This document shows positions 49,017 to 59,800 of a DNA stretch of 64,000 bases, piece after piece (the first letter of the stretch is position 1; each line of letters starts with the position of its first letter). The notes below the pieces were generated by a model that saw only the letters and a list, made by a program, of their open reading frames with translations, did no database searches and was not told the DNA's origin. This stretch comes from Burkholderiaceae bacterium (GTDB taxonomy: Bacteria > Pseudomonadota > Gammaproteobacteria > Burkholderiales > Burkholderiaceae_C): NCBI GenBank assembly GCA_017992055.1, contig JAGOPK010000003.1, positions 124,001 to 188,000 of the forward strand, given 5' to 3'. The position numbers and the translations under genes are program-made.

Positions 49017-49040
49017 GCCATGGTCCGTTCGGACCATGGC
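49017..49040. promoter_or_regulatory. Perfect palindrome upstream of tpsB
   Basis: The core ATGGTCCG-TT-CGGACCAT (49020-49037) is extended to 11-bp arms, 24 bp in all, with every arm base paired. It matches the consensus of the sites at 34923-34959 and 45106-45144 and is centred 51 bp before the tpsB start. No good -10 was seen between. Confidence 0.65.
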
Positions 49041-49079
49041 CTTCATGCCCCGATCACGCCCCTTCCAGACACTGCCCAG

Positions 49080-50792
49080 ATGTACCCGGCGCCCGTTTTC
49101 CTGGCCTGCGGGCTGGTGATCGCCACGGCGTCGCCGGCCGCTTTGGCCCAGTCCCGTCCCGCTCCTGCCGCTCCTGCCGCTCCTGCCGCTGCGGCCGCCC
49201 CGGCCGCGGCCGAGCCGCGCTTCGACATCCTGGAGTACGAGGTCGAGGGCAATACCCGGCTGCCGCTGCTGGAGGTGGAGCGCGTGCTGCTGCCGCACAT
49301 GGGCGAGGGCCGCACGCTGGCCACGGTGGAAGCCGCACGGGCCGCGCTGGAGCGCGCCTACCAGGCCGGCGGCTGGCTGTCGGTGCTGGTGGACATTCCC
49401 GAGCAGCGCGTGGCCGACGGCCTGGTGCGGCTGCGCATCACCGAAGGCGCGGTCGACCGCGTGCGCATCACCGGCGCGCTGTGGTTCGACCAGGATCACA
49501 TCCTGCGCCGCCTGCCGGCGGTGCAGCCCGGCCAGGTGCCCGACTTCAATGCGCTGCAGGCCCAGCTGGCCGAGCTGAACCGCAATGCCGACCGCCAGGT
49601 GCAGCCGGTGCTGCGCCCGGGCCTGCTGCCGGGCACGGTGGAGGTCGAGTTCAAGGTGCGCGATGCCATGCCGGTGTCCGGCAGCGTGGAGCTGCACAAC
49701 CGCCATGCCGAGCACACCGAGCCGCTGCGCCTGGCCGCCACGCTGCGCCACGACAACCTGTTCCAGCGCGAGCACAGCCTGAGCCTGAGCTTCAGCACCG
49801 CGCCGCGCCAGCCCGCGCAGACGCAGACCGCCACGCTGAGCTATGGCCTGCCGCTGGCACCCGATCAAAGCCTGCAGATCAGCTACACCTACAGCGACAG
49901 CCTGAACACGCCGCTGGGCAACACCGTGATCGGCCGCGGCGATACGCTGGCGCTGCGCTGGTCGCTGGCCCGCTACGAGGGCCGCGACAGCCACAGCCTG
50001 AGCCTGGGCGCCGAATGGCGCGACCTGCAGCAGCGCGTGCGCGCCGGCAGCAGCGCGGCCAGCGACGGCAGCGATGCGGAACTGTCCACGCCGCTGCGCT
50101 ACCTGCCGCTGTCGCTGGGCTGGAACGGCCAGTTCCAGCACGGCGCCGGTGCCCAGGCCAGCAGCACCCAGCTCGGCGCCACGCTGACCCTGGGCCTGCG
50201 GCCGCTGAATCAGCGCCGCATCGCCTGCCCCGGCACCATCGGTGCGCAGGACCAGTTCCACTGCAACCGCGAGGGCGCCGACGGCGGCTTCGGCGTGCTG
50301 CGGCTCGATGCCCGCCACAGCCGGCCCCTGCCCGGTGGCTGGCCCGGCAGCCTGGCACTGCGCCTGAGCGGCCAGCTGGCGGCCCAGCCCCTGGTCAGCG
50401 GCGAGCAGATGGTGGCCGGCGGTGCCGACAGCGTGCGCGGCTTTCTCGAATCCACGGCCAGCGGCGACCTGGGCCTGATCGCCGGCGTCGAGGCGCGCAG
50501 CGCCGAGCTGTCACCGGCCCTGCGCCGGGCGCTGGGCCTGGCCGACGAGGCCGCGTCGGCGCTGGCCTCGCTGCAGCTGCTGGGCTTTGTCGATGCCGCC
50601 CAGCTGCAGGTGCACGACGCACAGCCCGGCCAGGCCGCACGCCGGCGCCTGGGCGGTGCGGGCTTCGGCCTGCGGCTGCGTGCCGCCGGCGGTGCCCAGG
50701 CCGACCTGGACCTGGCCTGGCCGCTGAACCGCGATGCCCGGCAGCGCCTCGATGGCCCGCGCCTGCATGCGCGCATGGCCCTGCCGTTCTGA
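49080..50792 (+). CDS. ShlB/FhaC/HecB family two-partner secretion transporter (TpsB)
   Basis: This 570-residue Omp85-type outer membrane protein has a signal peptide (FLACGLVIATASPAALAQ) and an Ala/Pro-rich spacer. Two POTRA domains follow: FDILEYEVEGNTRLPLLEVE to LVRLRITEG, and VDRVRITGALWFDQDHIL to VEFKVRD. The 16-strand β-barrel includes the VRGF motif (SVRGFLES) of the L6 loop and ends in Phe. It exports the huge TpsA encoded 19 bp downstream. ATG at 49080 is used because the signal peptide begins there. Confidence 0.92.
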   Translation: MYPAPVFLACGLVIATASPAALAQSRPAPAAPAAPAAAAAPAAAEPRFDILEYEVEGNTRLPLLEVERVLLPHMGEGRTLATVEAARAALERAYQAGGWLSVLVDIPEQRVADGLVRLRITEGAVDRVRITGALWFDQDHILRRLPAVQPGQVPDFNALQAQLAELNRNADRQVQPVLRPGLLPGTVEVEFKVRDAMPVSGSVELHNRHAEHTEPLRLAATLRHDNLFQREHSLSLSFSTAPRQPAQTQTATLSYGLPLAPDQSLQISYTYSDSLNTPLGNTVIGRGDTLALRWSLARYEGRDSHSLSLGAEWRDLQQRVRAGSSAASDGSDAELSTPLRYLPLSLGWNGQFQHGAGAQASSTQLGATLTLGLRPLNQRRIACPGTIGAQDQFHCNREGADGGFGVLRLDARHSRPLPGGWPGSLALRLSGQLAAQPLVSGEQMVAGGADSVRGFLESTASGDLGLIAGVEARSAELSPALRRALGLADEAASALASLQLLGFVDAAQLQVHDAQPGQAARRRLGGAGFGLRLRAAGGAQADLDLAWPLNRDARQRLDGPRLHARMALPF

Positions 50793-50811
50793 CACCGAAT
50801 CCCGCCGACCC

Positions 50812-53800
50812 GTGAGCCGCCACCCCCGCCAGCCCTCCCTCCGTTCACGCCACCGCCGGCGCCTGACGCCGCTGATGGCCGCGCTGGTGGCGGTGTGGCC
50901 GCTGCAGCAGGTCCAGGCCCAGCGCGCGGCCCGGCCGGTGCCGCCGGCGCGCGATGCCGTGCCGGTGCCGGCAGCGCAATGGCGGCTGCAGGGCACGGGG
51001 CCGACCACGGCGCCGGTGGTCACCGGCAATGCCAACGGCGGACGCAATCTGCTGGTTCAGCAAAGCTCGCAGCGCGGCATCTACCAGTGGTCCAGCTTCG
51101 ACATCGGCGCGGCCAGCGCGGTGCGCTTCGAGCTGCCCGATGCCAACTCCAGCGCGCTCAACCGCATCGACCGCGGCGCCTCGCCCAGCGCCATCTTCGG
51201 CTCGCTGTCCAGCAATGGCAGCGTGTTCCTGATCAATGGCGCCGGCATCCTGTTCGGGCCTTCGGCCCAGGTGGATGTGCGCTCGCTGGTGGCCAGCACG
51301 CTGAACCTGGGCAACGACGACTTCAACGTCGGCCTGACCAACAGCCTGTACAGCCAGTCGCCCAGCTTCTGGCGTGATGCCGATGGCCTGGGCGTGCCCC
51401 TGCTGGGACCGGGCTTCGTGGAAGTGCAGGCCGGCGCGCAGATCAAGGCCTCGGAAGGGGGCCGCGTGTTCCTGTTCGCCGAGCAGGTGGACAACGCCGG
51501 CAGTCTCAGCGCGCCGGGTGGCCAGGTGGTGCTGGCCGGCGGCGAGCGCGTGCACCTGCAGGACCCGACGCGCGAGAAGTACTTTGCCTCCGAGGTCAAT
51601 GCCGAGATCCCGGCGCTGCGCGGCCTGCTGGTCGAGGTGGACGGCAACGGCAGCGTGATCAACCGCGCCGGTGGCCAGATCAACACCGCACGCGGCAACA
51701 CCACGCTGGTGGCGCAAACGGTGCAGCATGCGGGCAGCATCACGGCCAGCACCAGCGTGGCCGAAAACGGCTCGGTGCTGCTGCTGGCGCGCAGCAATGT
51801 GGCCACCGGCTTCGATGCCACCGGCAATCTGTACAAGCGCGCCGGCACCGGCGGCGAGCTGACCCTGGGCGAAGGCTCCAGCATCGCCATCGGCGCCGAG
51901 GATGTGGTCAACGGCGCGGCGCTGAAGTCGTCGGATTCGGCCAGCTTCACCAGCTCGCGCATCGAGCTGGCCGGCCAGAGCATCGCCCTGCAGCGCAATG
52001 CGTCCATCGTCGCGCCGGGCGCCATCGTGCGCGCCCGCGCCGGCACGCCGGACTATGGCGACGACGCCCTGACCAATCGCCCGGCCGGCAGCAGCGAGGC
52101 CACGGCGCGCATCACGCTGGACGCGGGTGCGGTGATCGATGTGTCGGGCACCACCGGCACCGAGATCTCGGTGGCGCGCCACTTCGTCACCACCGAGCCG
52201 CTGGGCAGCAACGACCTGAAGGACGCGCCGCTGCAGAAGGACGGCCCGCTGTACGGCGCCCGCGTCAGCTTCGACCTGCGCCGCGGCGTGCCCATCCTGG
52301 GCGACACCTCGGCCTATCTCAACGCCATCGAGCGCAGCGCCAGCGAGCGCCTGTCGGCGGGCGGACAGGTGCGGCTGGAGTCGCGCGGCACGGTGCTGGC
52401 GCATGAAAGCTCGCGCATCGATGTTTCGGGCGGCAGCGTGCGCTACACCGCCGCCGAGGTGCAGCCCAGCCTGCTGCTGGCCGAGGATGGCTCGCGCGTC
52501 AGCCTCAACGACGCCAGCGCCAGCCAGCGCTATCTGGCGCTGGCCGGCGTCGACCAGTGGCTGAGCACGCTGACCGATGGCACGCGCGTGGCCCGGCAGG
52601 ACCGCTGGGGGGCGCAGACGCGCTACTCGGCCGCGCTGGGCAGCCGGCTGGAGGCCGGCTACACCGAGGGCCGGGCCGGCGGCCAGCTGCTGGTGACGGC
52701 GGCGCAGGCCGTGCTGGACGGCGCGCTGCAGGGCCGCACCACGCTGGGCGAACGCCAGCTGGCCGGCGGCGATGCGCGGGCCACGGCGGCGCTGTTCCAG
52801 CTCGGCCGGCTCGGCAATGGCGCCAGCTTCGGCAGCAGCGGCTTTGCCGGCACCGGTGTCGAGACCGCGCTGCGCTTGGTGGCCAGCGCAGGCTCGCTGG
52901 GCCAGTCCTTCTGGGACGGAGGGGATGCGTCGCTGCCCGCTGATTCGCGTGTGGCCGCCAGCACGCTCAACAGCGGCGGCTTCGGCCGCATCACGCTGGC
53001 CACCGATGGCGATCTGCTCAGCGAGGCCGGTGCCGATCTGCTGCTGGCGCCCCGCAGCAGCCTGAGCCTGGCCGCCCGCGGCGCGGGCGGCATCCGCCTG
53101 GGCGGCGACATCGTCAGCGCCGGTGGCAGCGTGAGCCTGCAGACCAGCGAGCGCAGCCTGACCGGCGGCGCCGCCAACCTGGCGGGCGACATCGTCGTCG
53201 ATGCCGGCGTCAGGCTGGACGTGGCCGGCCGCCTGCTCAACCTGCAGCGCGATGGCGCGGCGGTGGGCAGCGGCAGCGTGGCCACCAGCGGCGGCAGCCT
53301 GTCGCTGCGCTCGGGCGCCGGCCTGCGGCTGGGTTCGGATTCGGTGCTGGATGTGTCCGGTGGCGCCAGCATCGCCGCCTCGGGCGCCATCAGCGGCGGC
53401 GCCGCCGGCAGCCTGGTGCTGAGCAGCAGCGCGCTGGCCGACGGCACGCAGCTGCACCCCAATGCCTTTGCGCTGGACGGTGTGCTGCAGGGCTGGGCCC
53501 TGGCCGGTGCCGCCGGCGGCAGCCTGAGCCTGCGCGCCGCCGAGATCACGCTGACCGGCGATGCCCTGGCCGCCGCTGCGGCCACCGATGCCACGCTGGG
53601 CCGTCTGGGCCTGACGGCGGACGACCTGACGGCCGGCGGCTTTGCCAGCCTCAGCCTGGACGGCCAGCGCCAGCTCGGCGTCGCCGCCGGCAGCCAGATC
53701 GCGCCGCGGGCGCAAAGCCGTCTGGCCGACGCGGCGCTGCGCCAGCGCGCCAGCGGCAGCCACCTCGACGGCCTGGCCACCGGCGCCGCACCCGACGGCC

Positions 53801-56800
53801 AGCGCCGCGCGCTGAACCTGACGCTGCAGTCCAGCGGCGCGGCCGGCAGCACCGATGGCGGCCTGCTGCAGGTGGATGAGGATGCGTCCATCGCGCTGGA
53901 GGCCGGTGCCAGCCTCAGGCTTGCGGCCGCACGCACGCTGCGCATGGACGGCCACCTGAGCGTGCCCGGCGGCAATGTCACGCTGGACAAGACCGGCTTT
54001 GCCACCGAGTCCCTGCCCGATGCCTGGGGCGTGCTGTCGCTGGGCGAAGCCAGCCGCATCGACGTGTCCGGCACGGCCCTGTTGCTGCCCGGCACCGACG
54101 GCCGGCGCCGCGGCAGCGTGCTGGGCGGCGGCACGGTGACGCTGAGCACGACCCTGCTGCTGTGGGCGCCGGGATCGCAGATCCTGGCCGCCGGCGCGGC
54201 CGCCGTGCTCGACGGCACGGCCAGCGCGCTGTTTGCCGGCGGGGCCCAGGCCGTGCACGCCAGCGCCGGCACGCTGGACATCACGCTGAAGACCGAGGTG
54301 CTGTCCGGCGGCGTGGCGCAATACGGCGGTGGCCTGCTCGGCGGCAGCTTCAGCGCGCAGGCGGCCGCGGCCCCGGGTGCCGCGGCCGGCAGCTTCAGGC
54401 TCACGCTGCAGGGCGACAACGTGGCGCCGGGCAGCCCGGCCCGGGTGCTGAGCCTGCACGATGGCCGCGGGGCGGTGGGCGCCGATGACCTGCCGGCCTG
54501 GGGCGATGCGTCGGCCCTGGCGGCCTTGCGCGGCCGCGCCGGCGTGGATGCCACGATGCTGCAACAGGCAGGGCTGGCCGAGGTGCAGCTGCGCGGCAGC
54601 GATACGCTGCGCCTGGCCGGCGATGTGTCGCTGCAGCTGTCGCGCCGGCTGGTGCTGGATGCGCCGCGCTTTGTTGCCGATGCAGGGGCCGAGGAGGCCA
54701 GCCGGATCCAGCTGCAGGCGGCGTCCGTCCAGCTCGGCAGCAGCGCGGCCTTTGCTCCGCAGCAGGCGCTGCCGGACGCGGCGGCCACGGCCCGTGGCAC
54801 GGCCAGTCTGCAGGTCCAGGCCGGCACGCTGGACCTGATCGGCCGCTCGGCCTGGGCCGGCTTCGACAGCCTGTCGCTGGCCGCCGATGGCGATGTGCGT
54901 GCCCTGGGCGTGGTGCTGGGCCATGCCGCACCCAGCGGCGGCCTGCACACCCAGGCCGATCTGAGCCTGCGCGCGACCCAGGTCTATCCCAGCACCGACA
55001 GCCGCTTCACGCTGGAGGCGGCGGGTGCACAGCTCAGCGTGCTGGGCCAGGCCGCCAGCGCCAGCGCCGCGACGCCGCTGAGCGCCGGCGGCCAGCTGAC
55101 GCTGAAGGCCGCCGACATCCTGCAGGCCGGCACCCTGCGCGCGCCGCAGGGCAGCCTGTCGCTGCAGGCCAGCGGCACGCTGACGCTGGCGCCGGGCAGC
55201 CTGAGCTCGGTGGCCGCTGCGGCCACCATTCCCTGGGGCAGCACCACCGGCGGCGGCGCCGACTGGGTGCTGCAGGGCGGCGAGGATGTGCGCCAGGCCG
55301 CGCCTGAAAAGCGCATCGACCTGGCCGCGCCCACGGTGCAGCTGGCCGAATCGGCGCGGGTCGACCTGTCGGGTGGCGGTGCGCTGCAGGCCCACGAGTT
55401 CATCGCCGGCCCGGGTGGCTCGGTGGACGTGTTTGCCGGTGCCGCCGGCGGCGCCTTTGCCATCGTGCCCACGCAGACCGGCGTGGCCGCGGTGGATGCG
55501 GCCATCCTGGCCGAGACCGATGCCGCCGGCAACCGCGCCAACCTGGCGTTCGGCCGCACGGTGACGCTGGGCGCCGGCGCTGCCGACGGTCTGCCGGCGG
55601 GCACCTATGCCGTGCTGCCGGCGCGTTATGCACTGCTGCCCGGGGCCTATCTGCTGCGTCCGGCCAGCACGGCCCAGGCCGCCGTCGTGGCCTCGGTGGG
55701 GCGCGCCGGCCTGGCCGTGCAGCAGTCCGACGGCAGCCGGCTGGTGGCGGCCGTGTTTGGCACCGCCGGCACGAGCGAGCAGGAGTCGCGGCCGCAGGCG
55801 CTGCTGGTGATGAGCGGCGCCCAGGCGCGCAAGTCGTCCGAGATCCTGCTGTCCCGGGACCAGGAGTTCTTTGCCCAGCAGGCCGCTGCCGCCGGGCTGA
55901 GCACGCCGCGCAGCACGGCCGATGCCGGCGCGCTGAATGTCTCGGCCCAGCAGCTGACGCTGGCCGGCACGCTGCGCTTTGACGTGGCCACGGCGGCGGC
56001 GGCGGCCACGCCCCCGCGCGGCGGCGAGCTGAACATCGCCGCACCGGCCATCACGCTGACCAGCGATGCCGCCGGGCCGTTCGAGGCCGAGGCCGGTCGG
56101 CTGACGCTCAGCGTCGAGCAGCTGCGCCAGACCGGCGCCGCCAGCGTGCTGCTGGGCGGCACACGCTCGGCCGCCGGCGACGGCAGCGGCGAGCGCCTGG
56201 TCAGCGTGGTCGCCCGCGACCTGCAGGTGCGCGCCGGCACCCAGTTGACGGCCGACCCGGCGCTGAGCCTGGGCGACCTGAGCCTGGTGGCCAGCGAGCA
56301 GTTGAGCCTGGGCGCCGGCGTGCAGCTGGCCGTGGGCGGCAGCGGCAGTGCCGAGCGGCTGCACCTGGTGGGCGACGGGGCCGCGCTGCGGCTGAACAAC
56401 GGCGACGGTGCGCTGCGGCGCAGCGCTGTGCAGGGCCAGGGCGGCCGGCTGCTGCTAGGCGACCAGGGCGACCAGGGCGGGCCTGGCGCGGTGCTGAGCG
56501 CGAAGACGCTGAACCTCGATGCCACGGCCGGTCTGAGCCTGGCCGCCAACACCCGGCTGGACGCCACCACGCTGGCCCTGTCGGGCAGCCAGGTGGTGGT
56601 GGGCGATGTGGTGGGCAATGCGGCGGCGGTGCCCGCCAGCGCCCTGCATCTGCAAGGCGCCCTGCTGGACGCGGTGAATGCCGCCCACGCCCTGACCCTG
56701 CGCAGCTGGGGCAGCCTGCAGCTGGCCGCCGGCAGCACGCTGGGCCATGCCGACCTGGCTGCGCTGACGCTGGACAGCGCGCGCATCGAGCTGCTGCCCG

Positions 56801-59800
56801 CCGGCAGCGGCGCGGCCGGCGACACCCGGGTGCTGGCCCGGTCACTGACCCTGGAGAACAGCGCCGCGCCGTCCGCGGCGGCGTCCACGGCCGCGACGCC
56901 GGCAGCGGATGCGCCCGCCGGCCGGCTGAGCCTGCAGGCCACCCAGGGCCAGCTGACGCTGGGGCCGGGCCAGGTGCAGGTGCAAGGTGCCAGCCAGCTG
57001 GCGCTGCAGGCCGCCGGCGAACTGCGCCTGGCGGGCCAGGGCGGCCTGGTCAGCGATGGCGCGCTGGAGCTGTCGGCCACCCGCATCAGCGGCGAGGCCG
57101 GCCACGACAGCCGGCTGCAGGCTGCTGGCGCGCTGCACTACACGGCCGCGGGCGCCGCTCCCACGGAAGACACCAGCACCGGATTGGGCGGCCGCCTGGC
57201 GCTGTCGGGCAGCAGCCTGCACCTGGCCGGCACCGTGCGCCTGCCGTCGGGCCAGCTGACGCTGCAGGCCCGCGACGGCGATCTGGTGCTGGCCGACGGT
57301 GCCCAGCTGCTGCTGGGCGGCCAGCTGCGCGAGTTTGACGGCCGCCCGCTGGCCACGCCCGGCGGCACGCTGATCGCCAGCGCCCAGCGTGCCGCCACTG
57401 CGGCAGCCGATGCCACGGCCGATGTCCGGCTGCAGGCCGGCGCGCGCATCGATGTCTCGGCGCCCACGCTGGCCGCCACGGCCGGCTCGGCACAGGCCGA
57501 CGGCGGCAGCGTGCAGCTCAGCGCGGCCCGCGGCCGGCTGACGCTGGACGGCAGCCTGGTCGGCCCGCGCGCCAGCCTGGTGCTGGACAGCCGCGAGCGC
57601 ATCGACCTGGATGCGCTGGCGCAGCAGCTGGCGGCGGCGGGTGCGGACAGTTTCAGCCGCGAGATCAGCCTGCGCCAGCGCCAGGGCGACCAGTGGCTGA
57701 GCACCGGTCAGACGCTGTCGGCCCAGCAGTTGGCGATCGCGGTGGACCAGGGCCGGCTGGACATCGCGGGCACGCTGCGGGCCGACGGTGCGCAGCAGGC
57801 CACGATCACGCTGGCCGCTGGCGGCGACCTGCGCCTGGCGGCGGGGGGGCGGTTGCAGGCCCGCACCAGCGGCAGTGGCAGCGAGGGCGGCCGCATCGCG
57901 CTGGGCACCCGCGACGGCCAGCTGTCGCTGGAGGCCGGCGCGGTGGTCGATGCCCGCGGCGTGGCCGGCGACGGCGAGCTGCGGCTGAGCGCGGCCGTGA
58001 CCCCTGGCAGCGGCAGCGATGCCGCGGCGCTGGATGTGCGCATCGCCACCCTGCGCGCGGCCTTCGAGTCGGTGCGCGCGATCCGCGTCGAGGCGGTGCA
58101 GGTGATCGGCGGCATCGACACCGTCAGCGCGACCCATGCGCCAACCGCGGCGCCCACGGCGGCACCGACGGCGTCGCCCACCGCGGGCCCCACCGCTGCC
58201 CCGACGGCCGCGCCGACCGCCGCTCCGACCACGTCGCCGACCGCCGCACCCACGGCAGCCCCGACGACGCAACCCACGCCGGCGCCCACGGCCTCGCCAA
58301 CCGCCTCGCCGGGCGATGGCAGCACCACGGTCGGCCAGAAGCCGCCGGCTCCACCCACCGGCCCGGGCGCCACGCCGACGGCCGCCCCCACGGCGGCGCC
58401 GACCGCGGCGCCTACCAGTGCACCGACGAGCGCGCCGACGAGTGCGCCCACCGCAGAGCCCACGGCGGCGCCGACCGCTGCACCCACAGCCGCTCCTACA
58501 GCGGCTCCAACCTCTGCTCCCACTGCCGCACCGACGGTAGCCCCCACGCCGGCGCCGACGGCGGCACCGACGAGCGCCCCCACCAGCGCACCGACCGAAG
58601 CGCCGACAGCAGCGCCGACCAGTACGCCCACGGCGTCGCCGACCGCAGCCCCGACGGCCTCACCCGGCAATGGCGGCACCACGGTCGGCAACCTGCCGCC
58701 CGGACCCCCGACCCAGCCCTCGGTGGCGCCGACCGCTGCACCGACCGCCGCGCCGACGACAGCACCGACGCCGGCGCCCACTGCGGCACCCACCGCGGCG
58801 CCGACAGCGGCTCCGACAGCGGCTCCGACAGCGGCACCCACGGCCGCGCCGACGGCTGCGCCGACCGCTGCCCCGACATCGGCACCCACGGCAGCCCCGA
58901 CGGCTTCGCCGGGCAACGGCGGCACGACGGTCGGAACCCTGCCGCCCGCACCGCCCACCCAGCCCAGCGCGGCGCCGACGCCAGCCCCCACCGCTGCGCC
59001 GACCAGTGCGCCCACGGCGGCACCAACGGCTGCGCCAACCGCCGCGCCGACGGCTGCGCCCACAGTCGCTCCGACCCCTGCGCCAACACCGGCGCCGACC
59101 GAAGCTCCGACCGCGGCGCCCACCAGCGCACCGACAGCCGCGCCCACGGCAGCGCCTACCGCCGCACCGACGGCGGCCCCCACTGCGGCGCCGACGGTCG
59201 CGCCGACGGCCGCACCCACGGCTGCCCCGACACCGGCTCCGACCGAAGCTCCGACCGCGGCGCCCACCAGCGCGCCGACTGCCGCGCCCACGGCAGCGCC
59301 TACCGCCGCACCGACGGCAGCGCCTACCGCCGCACCGACGGCGGCCCCCACTGCGGCGCCGACACCGGCGCCGACCGAAGCTCCAACCGCGGCGCCTACC
59401 AGCGCCCCGACGGCCGCGCCGACCGCCGCACCCACGGCTGCGCCAACGCCGGCTCCGACCGAAGCTCCGACCGCGGCGCCCACCAGCGCACCGACTGCCG
59501 CACCCACAGCAGCGCCCACCGCTGCACCGACGGCCGCACCGACCGCTGCGCCCACAGCCGCCCCGACGGCCGCTCCGACCGCCTCGCCTGGCAATGGCGG
59601 CACCACCATCGGCGGCCTGCCGCCGTCGCCGCCCACCCAGCCCTCGGTGGCGCCGACGCCGGCGCCCACGGCCGCGCCCACCGCCGCGCCCACGCCCGCC
59701 CCTACCGAGGCACCGACGGCTGCCCCCACCGAGGCTCCCACCGCGGCACCCACGGCCGCCCCGACACCAGCTCCGACACCAGCCCCCACGGCCTCGCCCA

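Noticed and set aside
50845-56364. Minus-strand frame of 1839 codons opposite tpsA
   Set aside because: It is low-complexity Ala/Gly/Arg/Gln sequence without domains, in a GC-rich region where antisense frames stay open. The plus-strand FHA protein explains the region.
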